Of a stretch of DNA of 64,000 nucleotides, positions 32,048 to 43,910 are shown piece after piece. Within the stretch, counting starts at the first letter, position 1, and each line of letters starts with the position of its first letter. Made by a program: the position numbers and the translations under genes. The notes beneath the pieces are model-generated. The model saw nothing but the letters and a program-made list of their open reading frames with translations. It was not told the origin of the DNA and made no database searches. The DNA comes from Protopterus annectens (taxonomy: Eukaryota > Chordata > Ceratodontiformes > Protopteridae), in assembly GCF_019279795.1 (NCBI RefSeq), contig NC_056725.1, positions 1,746,467,220 to 1,746,531,219 on the forward strand. Reading direction: 5' to 3'.

Positions 32048-32804
32048 TGCTCAAGTACAAAAATATTTCCATTTAAATACAAAAAACCACTTCAATTATT
32101 CAATTACACATATCAATTAATAAAACAATTAAAATAGCTTGGCGCTATCATTTAAAGGAAAAGCTGCATTATATGCAGCTATAAGGCTTCTTAAATAGCA
32201 TGTATTCTCAGCAGTATTTCCTTTAAATATTGAGTACTAAACCTTGAACTCAAACTATGTTTAGTTTACAAATAAGTTTATTCAATTCGACTTATACTCC
32301 ATTGGTAAGTCATTCTTGATGTATTACAACTGATTAAAACATCAAAGATAAAGACATCAAGAAGACTTTTGTCCTTAGTCTATCTAAATTCAAAGTATCA
32401 TGCTAAACCTCTATGATAGATAATAAAAATAAATAATAAACAGTATCTGATATATATTAAAATTCATATTTCAGATATAAATAGAGAAACAAAGACAAAA
32501 AATACCTGTATTAAATAGATGTACAAGATGCCTGTTTTGGGACAGATGTTAAAGACATTGTTCAAAAAATTCCAGAAGATACAATTTAGCTCTATCATGA
32601 TAGATATTTAATATGTGCATAATAAACATTTGATAATGTTGATGCATATGAACTATATATGCAATAAATCGATGATTAATGGTTAAAAGGCAGGAAAAAA
32701 GGGGGGGAGGGAGGAGGACAAGGAAAGAAGGAAGGGAAGAGAAAATCTTCCTATTGTAAGTAAACGATGGAACAAGGATAGTAATCAATGCTATTAATAT
32801 AGCA

Positions 32805-33620
32805 TTATGTGGATCCTAAAAGGGCCGGTCTAATACTGAGAGCAGAGTTTAGACCTGGTTCTAGGTGGGCTCTAAGATTCAGTATCCATTTAAGCTCATG
32901 CAACTCAAGTGTACCTATATGATCTCCTTCTCTTTTATTCTGGTTCACTATTTGAATGACCCTGAAACTAAACCCATGTTGCGGATATGATTGACAGTGC
33001 TTAGCCAAGACATTGGTAAGGTTCCCCTTCCTAATATCATATACATGATTGTAGACACGATCTTTAAATCTACGTGAGGTCATCCCTACATAGTAGGCTT
33101 CACACAAGTTGCATGTGGCTAAGTAGATAACACTCCGAGTATCACATGTTGCATAGAACATTGGTTCATATGCTATACTTAGGTTAGGAACTTCAAAAGT
33201 TTGAACTGTGGATATATATTTACATATGCAGCATTTTCTGCATGGATAAGTGCCCTTTTTATACCTTGTTCTAATATCCAACCCTTTTTGGTCCATTTTT
33301 TCTTTACATAACAGTTTCTTAAGGTTTGGACTATTGCTAAACCTAAAATTTGGCTTAGCACCCACTATCTGTAATAGCCCATGGTCAAGGAGTAAAATTT
33401 TCCAATTATTCTTTATAATCGACATAACATTATCTATATCGTTCGTATATTTTAGTCCAAAAGCTAACTGTGTTTTATTTTGATTAACACAGTTATTATT
33501 ATATGTTCTTCCTCCTCTGTGCTTAGAGACTTCCAATGTCGTCCCTATTGGCCCATTCACCAAATTTAATGGATATCCTCTATTTATAAAACAATTTTTC
33601 TGAAAATCTATAAGCCTCAA
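32805..33620 (-). pseudogene. PLE GIY-YIG endonuclease frame
   Basis: 271 codons. A Cys cluster YPCRKCCICKYI at residues 126-137 (C127, C130, C131, C133) is followed by C159, C170 and C173. Then the GIY-YIG-like pair VIY (164-166) and YYVG (176-179), with R184 and H192 and later ELHELKWI (239-246) with the expected Glu. Last is GLN (256-258). All catalytic positions look plausible. The first 30 residues (LIDFQKNCFINRGYP) continue the RT frame upstream, so a one-base shift near 33617-33620 separates the two parts. Start codon here is only the first ATG after the shift. Confidence 0.85.
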
Positions 33621-35014
33621 GCATCAATCTCATTACTACAAAGTTTCGATATTCTAGACATTTGGCCTTTTATGATGTTCCGAAAAATATAACGGGGATG
33701 CATGCTGTCGAAATGTAAAATACTATTTCTCCAGCATGGCTTCCTATACAAGGAAGTTGTAATGATGTTGTTGGTATCCTTAGTAATAGTAATATCTAGA
33801 AAATTCACACTAAATTTGGAGAATTCATAGGTGAAACTCAAAAAAGAGGTAGTGGACTCCATATATGCTATAAATTCATGTAATGAATTCTCATCACTAT
33901 TCCAAAATAATATAATATCCTCCACAAACCGTCTGTACAAGATGACATTCTTGAATCTTCCATCATTAAAAATGAATTCCTTCTCCCATTGATGAATGGC
34001 CAAATTAGCATAAGCATTAGCACAGGGAGTGCCCATGGCAACTCCCCATGTTTGTGCATAGACAGAATCCTTGAACAAAAAGATGTTATTGTTCAGCACA
34101 AGATCCAAAAGGCCACAAGTCACCATTTGGTCATTATTACTCATTGTACTAAGTTCAATTAAGCATGATCTTATAGCATCAAGGCCAAAGTCATTGGGAA
34201 TACTTGTGAAAAGATTTTTAATGTCAAGGGTTACCAATAGGGTGTCATGCCGCAAGTTCTTTCTAAAGACGTCTTGCTCTAAATCTAACAGAAGCCCATT
34301 TGTATCTTTTAGAATGGTGGAAATGGAGTGAACCAAGGGCCCTAGTTTGGACTGTATGTAAATAGATGCATTTTCCGTCACCCAATGTCTACCAGAGACT
34401 ATGGGGCGTAGGGGAGGTGGATCTTCCCCTTTATGTATTTTAGGAAGCCCTTTGATTAAAGGAATCAAAGGAGAATCTATTATTAGATATTCATATAAAG
34501 GCTTATCTATACACCTAGTCATTAACATGTCATAGATAGTATCGTGTACATTTCTTATTAGAGATTCCACTCTAGATTTATCAATCAGTTTATAAGCTGT
34601 TTGATTACTTAACATTCTTAGCATTAATTCAGTGTATAAACTAGTGTCCATAGCAACCACCCCTCCTCCTTTGTCTGCTGGTTTAAAAACAACACTATTA
34701 TCCTTACAGAGACTATCCAAACAACATCTTTGTTCATGGTTCAAATTCACATAAACGTTCTTATGCTTACGCTCTTTATAATATAAGTAAAAATCATGTT
34801 CGCACGAGCGTATAAAACAGTCAACTAGTTGTGGCATAGGTGGCATAAAGCCGCTTTTTCTTTTATGCACTTGCGATTCATATGTCAAATCATTATTGAT
34901 AGAGCTAGTAAATAGTACCTTAAGAGACACCTTCCTCGCAAAGAGGCGTACTGCTATTAAAGTATCAGAAAGTGTGCTCCCCTTCGAAGGGATAAAAGAC
35001 AGTCCTTTGTTCAA
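33617..35014 (-). pseudogene. PLE reverse transcriptase frame
   Basis: 465 codons from the first listed start; the frame opens further upstream (KGFTDDEQSI) and the start shown is a TTG inside it, so the true start lies upstream. Motifs: KPADKGGG (111-118), PKIHK (191-195), RPIVSG (203-208), LDIKNLFTSIP (motif A, D264), GVAMGTPCANAYANL (motif B, 324-338), RRFVEDI (motif C, 361-367) and LYRKPCWRN (422-430). In motif C, PLEs normally have DD; here E365 replaces the first D (codon gag at 33922-33920), D366 is kept. The frame ends in a stop near 33617 and continues in another frame as the endonuclease. Confidence 0.85.
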
Positions 35015-35073
35015 GATGGATTGCTCATCGTCAGTAAAACCTTTCGAGGTTAGGTTAAAAATTAGCCAGTTAT

Positions 35074-35909
35074 TTAGTTCCTGACTTTCCTGCTTGGCTC
35101 CGGTGTCTCCCCCGACAGCTTTCTCTTCCCTCTGCCTTTGCTGGTTGAGCGCGCCTGCGCTCTGCTTTTGTAGGGCAGCGGGAAGTTTAAAGGTGCAGGA
35201 AGCAAATAAGAGTCAGTAGCTGTTACAGTTTTTGGTCTTGCCCCCAGTCCTTCTTTCGTTTGTAAGCATTGCTGATTACATGGGATTGAGGCAGTAGTAG
35301 ATGTTAACCCACTGCTCGATATATCAGTTGTAGATTCACTCGGCATAAGGGATTCAACCAAATGTTCAGGATGTATAGCACACTCAGTAGTATGTTTCAG
35401 TGATGTATTTGAAGTATATATATGCTCCGGTTCACGCCCATTTTCTCTCGGCCAGATAAAGATACGGCCCATCTGAAAATCCTGGCAGTCTCGTCGCAAT
35501 TTCTTTAGCTTGATTTGTTCAAGCCTACTACTATATTGCATAAGCTGCTTACATACACCATTAATTTTGGAGGTACAAAATTCACTTTGATAATTCATGT
35601 TTAGACAGTTATATTGCTCCTCCACTTTAGCGACCAATTCAGTTTCTATAGGGGAGAAATAGTCTATGAGTAAATTTATATATTTAGTGCCGAACTCAAT
35701 GTTTAACTGCTGCCATCTCCGTAACAGTTCGGGATGGCTATCCCCATAACTTGGCATGCATAAAACACGCATGCCGCGCGGAATTACCTTGAAATGAAGG
35801 CATGCTTCCATATGCCTTCTTTGCCAGATGAGCCTATGCAGTTTATATAGATCATTCTCCAAGGCTCTCAGCGAAACATAGAACTCTTGTAAGTTCTCGG
35901 TGTTATTAG
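35074..35909 (-). pseudogene. PLE N-terminal frame
   Basis: The open frame spans 35074-36099, but its first ~63 codons lie in the flanking duplication and are not PLE. From 35909 it gives NTENLQEFYVSLRALENDLY, a helical and basic region, SSRLEQIKLKKLRRDCQDF, then a Ser/Thr-rich stretch and a basic end (KGRGKRKLSG). The family expects an N-terminal region before RT, but the sequence matches no domain I know. It stops at 35074 while the RT frame continues from near 35100 in another frame. This is either a frameshift mutation or a natural overlap of two reading frames. Confidence 0.6.
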
Positions 35910-36120
35910 TAAAATGGAGGATGGATGAGTGAAGTTCTGATTTATTTGGTGGATTGTTTAAAGGAAACAAATATGAACTTAAAGACAAATGTAAAGGAAT
36001 AGGAGACACAATTACAACAGTTGGAATACAATTCTCCATGAAAGAAATATCTGTTGCAGGATACATTTTGATAAAGATAGCAACTGAATGGATGGACATT
36101 ATATTAAAGGAATTAAAGGA
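35910..36120 (+). repeat. Right copy of the ~211-bp duplication flanking the PLE
   Basis: Partner of 31732-31943. It begins taaaatggaggatggatgag and ends attatattaaaggaattaaa before gga; the L1-like element then continues at 36121 with attaaagtattttggaa. The left copy breaks at the matching point and enters the PLE. Confidence 0.9.
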
Positions 36121-37130
36121 ATTAAAGTATTTTGGAAAACATAGATTATTTATTAAAAAGTGAGTTTGATTAACTAAGCATTAACAGGCAAGATATCATA
36201 TTTATTAAGTGTTGTTATGATTTCTAAAATGTATGAGAAATTTTTGTTAGAAACAATTTTCTTTTTAATATGGGGATCTAAATTAAACCCTGTTAAAACA
36301 GGTGTATTTTAAACAAATAAAGGAGGAGGAGGATTAGGGTTGATTAATCCAATAGTTTACTCTGCATCATTACATATATGTAATGTTTTAAAATGTTTAA
36401 ATGAAAAACGTGATAATTTATTAACAAGAATATTTAAATATAAGTATGAAGAATTATGGGAAATAATAATGAATTACAAAATAGTAAAAAAAAATCCATA
36501 ACGAAGAAATGGAGACTTATCAACAGAAGATACGTATGTGGAAAATAAAGTTTGATAAAGTAAAATAAAACAGAAAAATATGATACAAAAACATTATGAG
36601 AAAATATTACTATGTTAATCACTGAGAAAATATTCCAGAAGAAAAGACCAGATCAATTAAAAAAGTGACAAATGGTGTAGTAATCATGTTGAATGACAAG
36701 ATTTTTATGCAGACTGGGAATGAAGAAATTGCCAGTAAAAGCAAATATGCCTCACAAAAAGAAAATAATTTATTTGTATTGTGGTGAAGAAGAAACAGAA
36801 GACCATGTCTTTTTGAAATGTGAAAGAGCTAAAACAATTATGGAATAGATTATGTACACAATTTTTGGGGAGATTTACAAAAACAATGACAGTATAAATA
36901 TGGATATGATTGGGTTTGGATATTTTGAGAACATAAGTAAAAAATTAGATATTGATAAAAAAGTATTCTATGTTACATGGGTAATATGGAATGAAAGAAA
37001 TGAGATTAGGTTCAATGGGAAGTGGATATTGTCATTAATATTAAAAAAGATTAGGTTATGGTTTTGGAAAAAGAAATGGGGGATAAAGTAAGAAATATAT
37101 GTTTGTATCTTAGTTTGAGGCATAGAAATA
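36121..37130 (+). pseudogene. L1-like LINE, C-terminal part, right of the PLE
   Basis: Broken frames give GGGLGLINP (near 36325), then YCGEEETEDHVFLKCERAK (near 36780-36835), a CxxE...H...C knuckle, and YVTWVIWNERNEIRFNGKW (about 36970-37025), then KKIRLWFWKKKW. These are L1/Tx1-clade features downstream of RT. The sequence is very AT-rich and stops abound. It joins directly to the duplication at 35910-36120, and together with 31196-31731 it is one interrupted element. Confidence 0.6.
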
Positions 37131-37179
37131 AGAAAATGTAAATATAATGTAAATACTTGTATAACTTTGTAAATACTTA

Positions 37180-37275
37180 TTTTATTTATTTTACTTTACC
37201 TTTGTTAACTGGGTAGAGTCCAGCTAGGCAAGTAACCCATTTTCAGAGAAGACCTGGGGAGAAAAACTCCATAAC
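37180..37275 (-). mobile_element. L2-type LINE 3' tail, minus strand
   Basis: Reverse complement gives ggagtttttctccccaggtc, ctgaaaatggg, ctagctggactctacccagt, taacaaagg and an AT tail. It matches the end of the L2-like LINE at 57820-57925. No coding part attached. Confidence 0.7.
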
Positions 37276-37369
37276 AATAGTACAACAAGATTACAAACAT
37301 TTTTAAAAGATTTGCCGAAGGAGGAGAAGAGGGGGAAGTCATGCCCAAAGGCAGGTAAAGGCTAGGACT

Positions 37370-38140
37370 GTGATAGTGAGGGTCGGAACTTTGAATGTTG
37401 GCAGTATGACTGGTATAGGGAGAGAGCTAGCTGATATGATGGACCGAAGGAAGGTTGGTATATTGTGCGTGCAAGAGACCAGATGGATGGGGAGCAAGGC
37501 TAGGTGTATCAGAGGCGGTTTCAAATTGTTTTATCATGGTTTGGATGGAAGGAGAAATGGCGTAGGCATTATCCTGAAGGAACAGTATGTAAGAGTGTTT
37601 TGGAGGTGAAAAGAATGTCGGATAGAGTGATATTGATGAAGCTGGAAAATGATGGTGTAATGATGAATGTTGTTAGTGCATATGCTCCACAAGTTGGGTG
37701 TGTGATGGATGAGAAAGAAAAAAATTTGAAGTGAGTTGGATGAAGTAGTGATGACTGTACCCAAGGGTGAGAGACTGGTGATTGGAGCAGATTTCAATGG
37801 GCATGTTGGTGAAAGGAACAGAGGGGATGAGGAAGTGATGGGTAGGTATGGTGTTAAGCAAAGGAATGCAGAAGGTCAGATGGTGGTGGATTTTGCGAAA
37901 AGGATGGGCATGGCTGTGATGAATACATATTTTAACAAGAGGGAGGAGCATAGGGTGACATACAAGAGTGGAGTAAGATGCACACAGGTGGATTATATCT
38001 TATGTAGAAGGGTCAGTCTGAAGGAGATTGGGGACTGTAAAGTGGTGGCAGAGGAAAGTGTAGTTAGGCAGCATAGGATGGTGGTTTGTAGGATGACATT
38101 AGTGATCAAGAAGAGGAGGATAAGTGTGAGAACAGCATGA
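37370..38140 (+). pseudogene. RTE endonuclease domain
   Basis: Three overlapping or adjoining frames (37370-37609, 37504-37734, 37736-38140) give the APE-like endonuclease. GTLNVGSMTG (N at the catalytic Asn), VQETRWMG (Glu), GGFKLFYHGLDGRRNGVGII, YAPQVGCV, GADFNGHVGER (Asp, Asn), VDYILCRR and RQHRMVVCRM (the H motif). Two compensating frameshifts lie near 37600 and 37735, so this stretch was disrupted twice. A stop follows at 38140, after NA/TA text. The catalytic residues look kept. Confidence 0.85.
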
Positions 38141-38158
38141 TGGATCAAATGGTGGAAA

Positions 38159-40191
38159 TTGAAAAAGGCTAATTGTGAGGTGATGTTCAGGGAAGAGTTA
38201 AGACAGGTACTGGGTGGCAGTGAAGATTTACTGAATAGCTGGGTAACTACAACAGAGCTAGTAAGAAAGATGGCTAGAAAGGTGATTGGTGTGACATCTG
38301 GAAAGAGGAAGGAGGACAAGGGGACCAGGTGGTGGAAAGAAGAAGTACAGGAGAGTATACAGAGAAAGAGGTTGGCGAAGAAGTGGGATTATCAAAGAGA
38401 TGAAGAAAGTAGACAAGAGTATAAGGAGATGAGGTGCATGGCAAAGAGAGAGGTGGCAAAGGCTAAGGATAAGGCGTATGAAGAGTTGTATAAAAGGCTG
38501 GACACTAAGGAGAGAGAAAAGGACCTGTACCGATCGGCTAGACAGAGGGACAGAGCTAGTAAAGATGTGCAGCAGGTAAGGGTGATAAAGGATAATGAGG
38601 GAAACATACTCACAAGCGAGGAGAGTGTGTTGAGGAGATGGAAAGAGTACTTTGAGGGGTTGATGAATGAAGAGAATGAGAGGGAGAGAAGGTTGGATGA
38701 TGTGCGGATAGTGAATCATGATGTGCAGTGGATTAGCAAGGAGGAAGTAAGGATAGCTATGAAGAGGATGAAGAACGTAAAGGCTGTTTGTCCAGATGAC
38801 ATACCTGTGGAAGCATGGAGGTTTTTAGATGAAATGTCTGTGGAGTTTTTAACTAGATTGTTTAATAAAATCTTGGAAAGTGAGAGGATGCCTGAGGAAT
38901 GGAGAAAAAGTGTTTTGGTACCAATTTTTAAGAATAAGAGTGATGTGTAGAGCTGTAGTAACTACAGAGGGATTAAACTGATCAGGCACAGCATGAAGGT
39001 ATGGGAAAGAGTAGTGGAAGCTAGGTTAAGAAGGGAGGTGATGATTAGTGATCAGCAGTATGGTTTCATGCCAGGAAAGAGCACTACAGATGCAATGTTT
39101 GCTCTGAGAAAGTTGATGGAGAAGTACAGAGAAGGTCAGAAGGAGTTGCATTGTGTCTTTGTGGATTTAGAGAAAGCATAGCATATGACAGGGTGCCTAG
39201 AGAGGAGTTGTGGTATTGTATGAGGAAGTCGGGAGTGTCAGAGAAGTATGTAAGAGTGGTACAGGATATGTACGAGGGTAGTGTGACAGCGGTGAGGTCT
39301 GCGGTGGGAGTGACAGATACGTTTAAGGTGGAGGTGGGATTACATCAAGGATCAGCTCTGAGCCCTTTCTTATTTGCAATGGTGATGGACAGGTTGACAG
39401 ACAAGATCAGACAGGAGTCCCCGTGGACTATGATGTTTGCAGATGACATTGTGATATGTAGTGAGAGTAGGGACCAGGTTGAGGAGACCCTGGAGAGGTA
39501 GAGGTATGCTTTAGAGAGGAGAGGAATGAAGGTCAGCAGGGCTAAAACAGAATATATGTGTGTAAATGAGAGGGAGGATAGAGGAATGGTGAGGATGCAG
39601 GGAGTAGAGGTGGGGAAGGTGGATGAGTTTAAGTACTTGGGATCAACAGTTCAGAGTAATGGTGAGTGTGGAAGAGAGGTGATGAAGAGAGTACAGGCAG
39701 GATGGAGTGGGTGGAGAAGAGTGTCAGAAGTGATTTGTGACAGACGGGTACCAATAAGAGTGAAAGGGAAGGTCTACAAGAGGGTAGTAAGACCAGCTAT
39801 GTTATATGGGTTGGAGACGGTAGCATTATGGAAAAGGCAGGTGTCAGAGCTGGATGCGGCAGAGTTAAAGATGTTAAGATTTGCACTGGGTATGACTAGG
39901 ATGGACAGGATTAGGAATCAGTATATTAGAGGGTCAGCTCAGGCTGGACAGTTTGGAGACAAATCAAGAGAGGTGAGATTGTGTTGATTTTGACATGTGC
40001 TGAGGAGGGATGCTGGGTATATTGGGAAAAGGATGCTAAGGATGGAGCTGCCAGGTAAGAGGAAAAGAGGAAGGCCTAAGATGAGGTTTATGGATGTGGT
40101 GAGAGAGGACATGCAGGCAGTTGGTGTGAAAGAGCATGATGCAGAGGACAGGAAGAAATGGAAACAGATGATCCGCTGTGTCGACCCCTAA
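38159..40191 (+). pseudogene. RTE reverse transcriptase and C-terminus
   Basis: Frames 38159-38950, 38993-39181, 39151-39501, 39526-39987 and 39997-40191. Seen in order: TRWWKEEVQESIQRKRLAKK, MKNVKAVCPDDIPVEAWRF, ERMPEEWRKSVLVPIFKN, a TAG at 38948, [24 protein letters not shown], then [10 protein letters not shown] (motif A). A 5-bp tandem duplication gcata|gcata (39176-39185) breaks the frame right there. Then [12 protein letters not shown] (motif B), [13 protein letters not shown] (motif C, intact), KVSRAKTEYMCVNERE, KYLGSTVQSNGECG, and two further Trp-to-stop changes near 39499 and 39985. Not functional. Confidence 0.88.
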
Positions 40192-40225
40192 CGGGAACAG
40201 CTGAAAGAAGAAGATGATGATGATG

Positions 40226-42100
40226 ATGAGAATATCATCTGTGAATCAAGCTAACTTTTCTTGATTGCCATACCAATTACATAATTATGTTTGTGAGTCC
40301 TTTACTTTCTTTACTAATGGTTCAAAGTACAAAGAAAATAATAAAGTGGAAAGAGGATACCCCTGCTTGGTCCCCTGTTGAAACATGGTGTGTAGGAGAG
40401 GAACCCTCACACCTTTATTCTTGTCTCTGACCCTTTGTATATCCTCAAAATTAACCATATTATTGTGTCAGAGAACACAAATGCTACCATTGCCCTATTC
40501 ATAAAATCCCAACTGACTTTTACAAATGCCTTTACTGCATCAAGACCCACTTACAGTAACTGAGTTTTCCTATACTCTGCTTCCCTTTGGATCATCATTG
40601 TTCTATTAATGTTGCCAATATTTGACTCCTCACCACAAAAAACACACTGATTCATATCTATTAATTTTGGCAAGACCCTTGGATTTCCCACACTCTTGGT
40701 TAATACAGACATACTTTATAATCATGATTTAAATGTTAAACTGGTTTATACAGAACTTTGGGTAATACACCCACCACAGCTTTGTTACAAGATGCTGGTG
40801 ACCCTCCTTTAAAAATATTGTTAAACAAACCCTTCCTGAACTGTATCACTTTTTTCCTTCCCCACTTGCAAACTTTCTCAGGAATAGCATCTGGTCTTGG
40901 AGATATCACTGTTGATTGATTATACAACACAATTTTATCTCATCACTTTCTATCTTAGCTATTGATTCTCGGGTTTTCCTCTAACCCTGGCATAGTTAAG
41001 TCTTCCATAAATATTTCCATTTGTGCATTTTCTTGGTTCCCCTTTCCTCTGATTTATACACATTTTTCCAATTTCCCAAGAATTTCTGAAATATCTGTAA
41101 CACCTGTATAGGATCTCTGGTTAGTTTTCTTGTTAGAAGCACCCTACGTTTGGCAACAATTGTTTATACTTTCTGTTGCCTAAGCCATTCTGCTAAGGGT
41201 TTTTGTTCTCTGGACAACAGCAATCTTACTGAACAAATGCATATTATCCAGTGCTCTTATTTTCCCTTTAGCATTCAGCAAACACTTCTCTTCTTGTTCT
41301 TTGAGATTCCCCTTCTACTGCAGTACTTTACCTTTTTTTCAACCCCTCTAATTCTTATTTCTTTTTTTCCCATCTCTCTCTCTCTTATTTCTGCCATATT
41401 TTAAACCCCATTTCCATTTATACTGCTACCTATCTATCCCATCTGATAAAAATGTCTTATCTTCCCTAATAGCCCTCAAATTATTTCCACTACCCTTTCC
41501 TCAAATTCCTTTCTTTTTAACATATAAGTGGGAAAGTACCACTATATCACTTGTACTTCATCGTCCTGCATCTTTACCTTAGTCTTAATTGGTGCATGAC
41601 CTGAAATCATTACTGGATGTGTTTTAAAGCTTTCAATTAAATACCCATACTCCTGTGAAATATAATTTCTTGCCAGTTTAACTCAGTTATTATACCTTGG
41701 GGAATAGCATGTAAATTCTGAGTTCCCACTAGCAGAGTCACATTTTCCATTCCAGATATTCCATGTATTTGTTTAGAAATCTACCCTCTTTTGTTATATT
41801 TTCCCTTCTAGGTCTCCCCTGATACATCTTCAATATTGCGAGGTTCCATTTCTCATGCATAAATTATATTCCTTGCTGAAAGTTAAGTATTTTTCTCAAA
41901 ATTCTCTTAAGATCCACAATAATAGTTTAAGTTGGAATATGAATACATATCATTCTAATCTCCCTTTTATGCCAGTAGCTCCTTATTACAGCAAATGTAG
42001 CATTACTGTCTTACTTCTCCTCTTCTATCAATATAGTAGCCTCACTCATAATTGGTATTATTAGCCCTCTTTTCCTTTGTTCACGATACTCTGCTGAATA
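40226..42100 (-). pseudogene. L1/Tx1-like LINE EN-RT remnant
   Basis: On the minus strand: GYLIESFKTHPVMISGHAPI (endonuclease HAPI motif) near 41590-41660; LKEQEEKCLLNAKGKIRALD near 41230-41300; SPRPDAIPEKVCKWGRKKVI and KGLFNNIFKGG near 40800-40900; VLPKLIDMNQCVF near 40640-40680; DAVKAFVKVSWDFMNRAM (motif A) near 40475-40540. This is the L1-clade EN-linker-RT order. Many stops. The RTE ends at 40225 just where the RT motif C region would follow, so the RTE may have been inserted here. Confidence 0.55.
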
Positions 42101-43074
42101 TCCATTCTGAAATCCTTTCTTTTCCAAATTCATATAGTCATTTCTATCACTGTGTCTCTGGTAACATTGCTGTTTGCACTCTACACAATATAATTAAGTG
42201 TTCTTTGCTTGTTTTATATATCTGCAATGCTATGACATTCTATGGCAAAATTTATAAGGCAGTAATTCTGATAAGAAGCTATTACTTTCTCATAGTTTGC
42301 ATGACAGTTCTTTTGAACATATGTTTTCTGCTTGTATCTTACCTTGTACAGAGTTGCTGCATCTCATGTCACATTTTCAGTCTTTTTGCTTCAATAACAA
42401 CACTCAAGAAACAAAAAACTTAATTAAGAAACTAAATGCATTTCAAAACTCACCAACCCCTTTTAACTTACAGCAAATACATAAAGCTACAAGCACTTCT
42501 CAAAAAGGGAAGTTACCCTCCATATACAGACAGTTGGCCCAGACAGAGAGATGTGTCCAGAAGCTTTGCCTATTCTAAGGTTAGGCTTTATCATGCGGGA
42601 AGTGCATTCTAATGACAATTTTTCTCCTTGCACATATACCATCTGGTCTTGTCCTATGTCTGTTTCCCCTCCCAGATGTGGAAAACAACTTGCATCTCCT
42701 CAATTAACAGATATTTAGCCTTAAGAAATAATGCACTGGCTACCCTTAAATGAATAAACTTAATCACATGCTATTATGTTTAATATTTAAGGCTGTTAGA
42801 AATGCAACTAATTGCAAAGGTATTCATTTCTCTCAGTATCAAACTCAATTATATTCTCTGAAATGCTTGCCAGTTACCCTCTAAGTACTGATCACATTTC
42901 TTATACAAATGTCCCAGAGCTCATTTTTCAGGTACTTCCTAAGTAACTTCTGCACTTGTAGACATAATGTCTTCCACTGCTAGTAAGTTGCATCTTTAGT
43001 TCATTCCTTGTCCATTTAAACACAGATGACAAAGTGGGAACTCTGCTTTAGAGCCCTCCAACCACTTTAACACA
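42101..43074. other. No recognised gene
   Basis: AT-rich. The 123-codon plus-strand frame (42052-42423) is hydrophobic and shows no motif. It may be the antisense of a decayed LINE. Confidence 0.45.
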
Positions 43075-43910
43075 GTCATAGGTTCATAGGTGTGTACTAG
43101 GCTAATGGGCCTGGGGCCTTTACAAGCCTAGCCCATAGAAGTGTGCTGGTATTGAGCCGCCTGTTGTCAGTTCTCAGAGCCTCTATCAAGTAGAGCCACT
43201 GGAGTCATCCCCGAGGTGAACTTTCTATTTCCCATCCACTCATTAAGATTTCTCTTGAAGAGGGCTAGTGAGGTGCTCTGCTTGACATGTATGGGAAGTC
43301 TATTCCAGAGCATGGGTAGTCTCTGGGTTATGAACCTGTCCCTCCAGCATGTTCTGTTGATTGTGGTAGTGAGGTTAAGGTCTCTGGAGCGTGTGTGGTG
43401 TGGAGGGAATGGGATTTCTTTAGGTGTAGCATTTCTAAAAGAGCTAGGTCAGACATAGCTTTGTAAGTCAAGCAGACATTTGCCTCTTAGTAGACAATAT
43501 GAGACAGAGAATAGCTGGAGTTTTTTGTCTGTCCATGTAGGACATGTGCTTAAGGCCTAGGATCCTCTTTGTGAGGCACTTTTGTGGCCTGTCCAGCTGT
43601 TGCAGGTTTCTAGTGAGGTACATGCCAAATGGAGCATTATACTCTATGATTGATCTAATGAGGAAAGAGTAGAGAGAAATGATGACCTCTTTCTTCCTGG
43701 ATGCAAAACCCTTGGTAATGAGATGTAACACATAGAAGGACTTTCTAACAACAGTGGCAATGTGGTGGTCGAAGGAGAGGTTGCTGTCAACCAGTGTCCC
43801 CAGATCTCTTATAATGCCTTCAGTGTTCAGTGGGCTTCCATTGATGTGATAATTAGTGGGAACTGAGTTTTTCCCAAAGGGGATGTTGACGCATTTTTGG
43901 CATTAAGCTT

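Larger units (their letters stand above)
31944..35909 (-). mobile_element. Neptune-type Penelope-like element (PLE)
   Basis: On the minus strand: an N-terminal open frame, an RT with the PLE signatures KPADKGGG, PKIHK and RPIVSG, and a GIY-YIG endonuclease preceded by Cys pairs. Then come a 3' UTR of ~860 bp and a hammerhead-like motif about 60 bp from the 3' end. The body is ~3.97 kb and is flanked by a ~211-bp direct duplication of the target. It inserted in the opposite orientation into an L1-like LINE. PLEs code for RT plus GIY-YIG endonuclease and often carry hammerhead ribozyme motifs. The Neptune group has an extra Cys cluster before GIY-YIG, as seen here. At least one frameshift and an altered catalytic residue suggest this copy is dead. 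Confidence 0.9.
37340..40225 (+). mobile_element. RTE-clade LINE, long degenerate copy
   Basis: Endonuclease and RT in one ORF-like series of broken frames, with the RTE-type 3' end cgacccctaacgggaacagc plus gaaagaagaagatgatgatg, a simple gat repeat tail. The clade assignment rests on the EN wording (GTLNVGSMTG, QETRWMGSK) and on RT wording ([30 protein letters not shown]-like end). The 5' boundary is not defined. About six frame breaks. The copy at 25746 is a fragment of the same family. Confidence 0.9.

Noticed and set aside
38258-38719. 153-codon minus-strand open frame
   Set aside because: It is the antisense shadow of the RTE reverse-transcriptase frame.
42052-42423. 123-codon plus-strand hydrophobic frame
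   Set aside because: No motif. Hydrophobic wording is expected when reading the antisense of an A-rich LINE.
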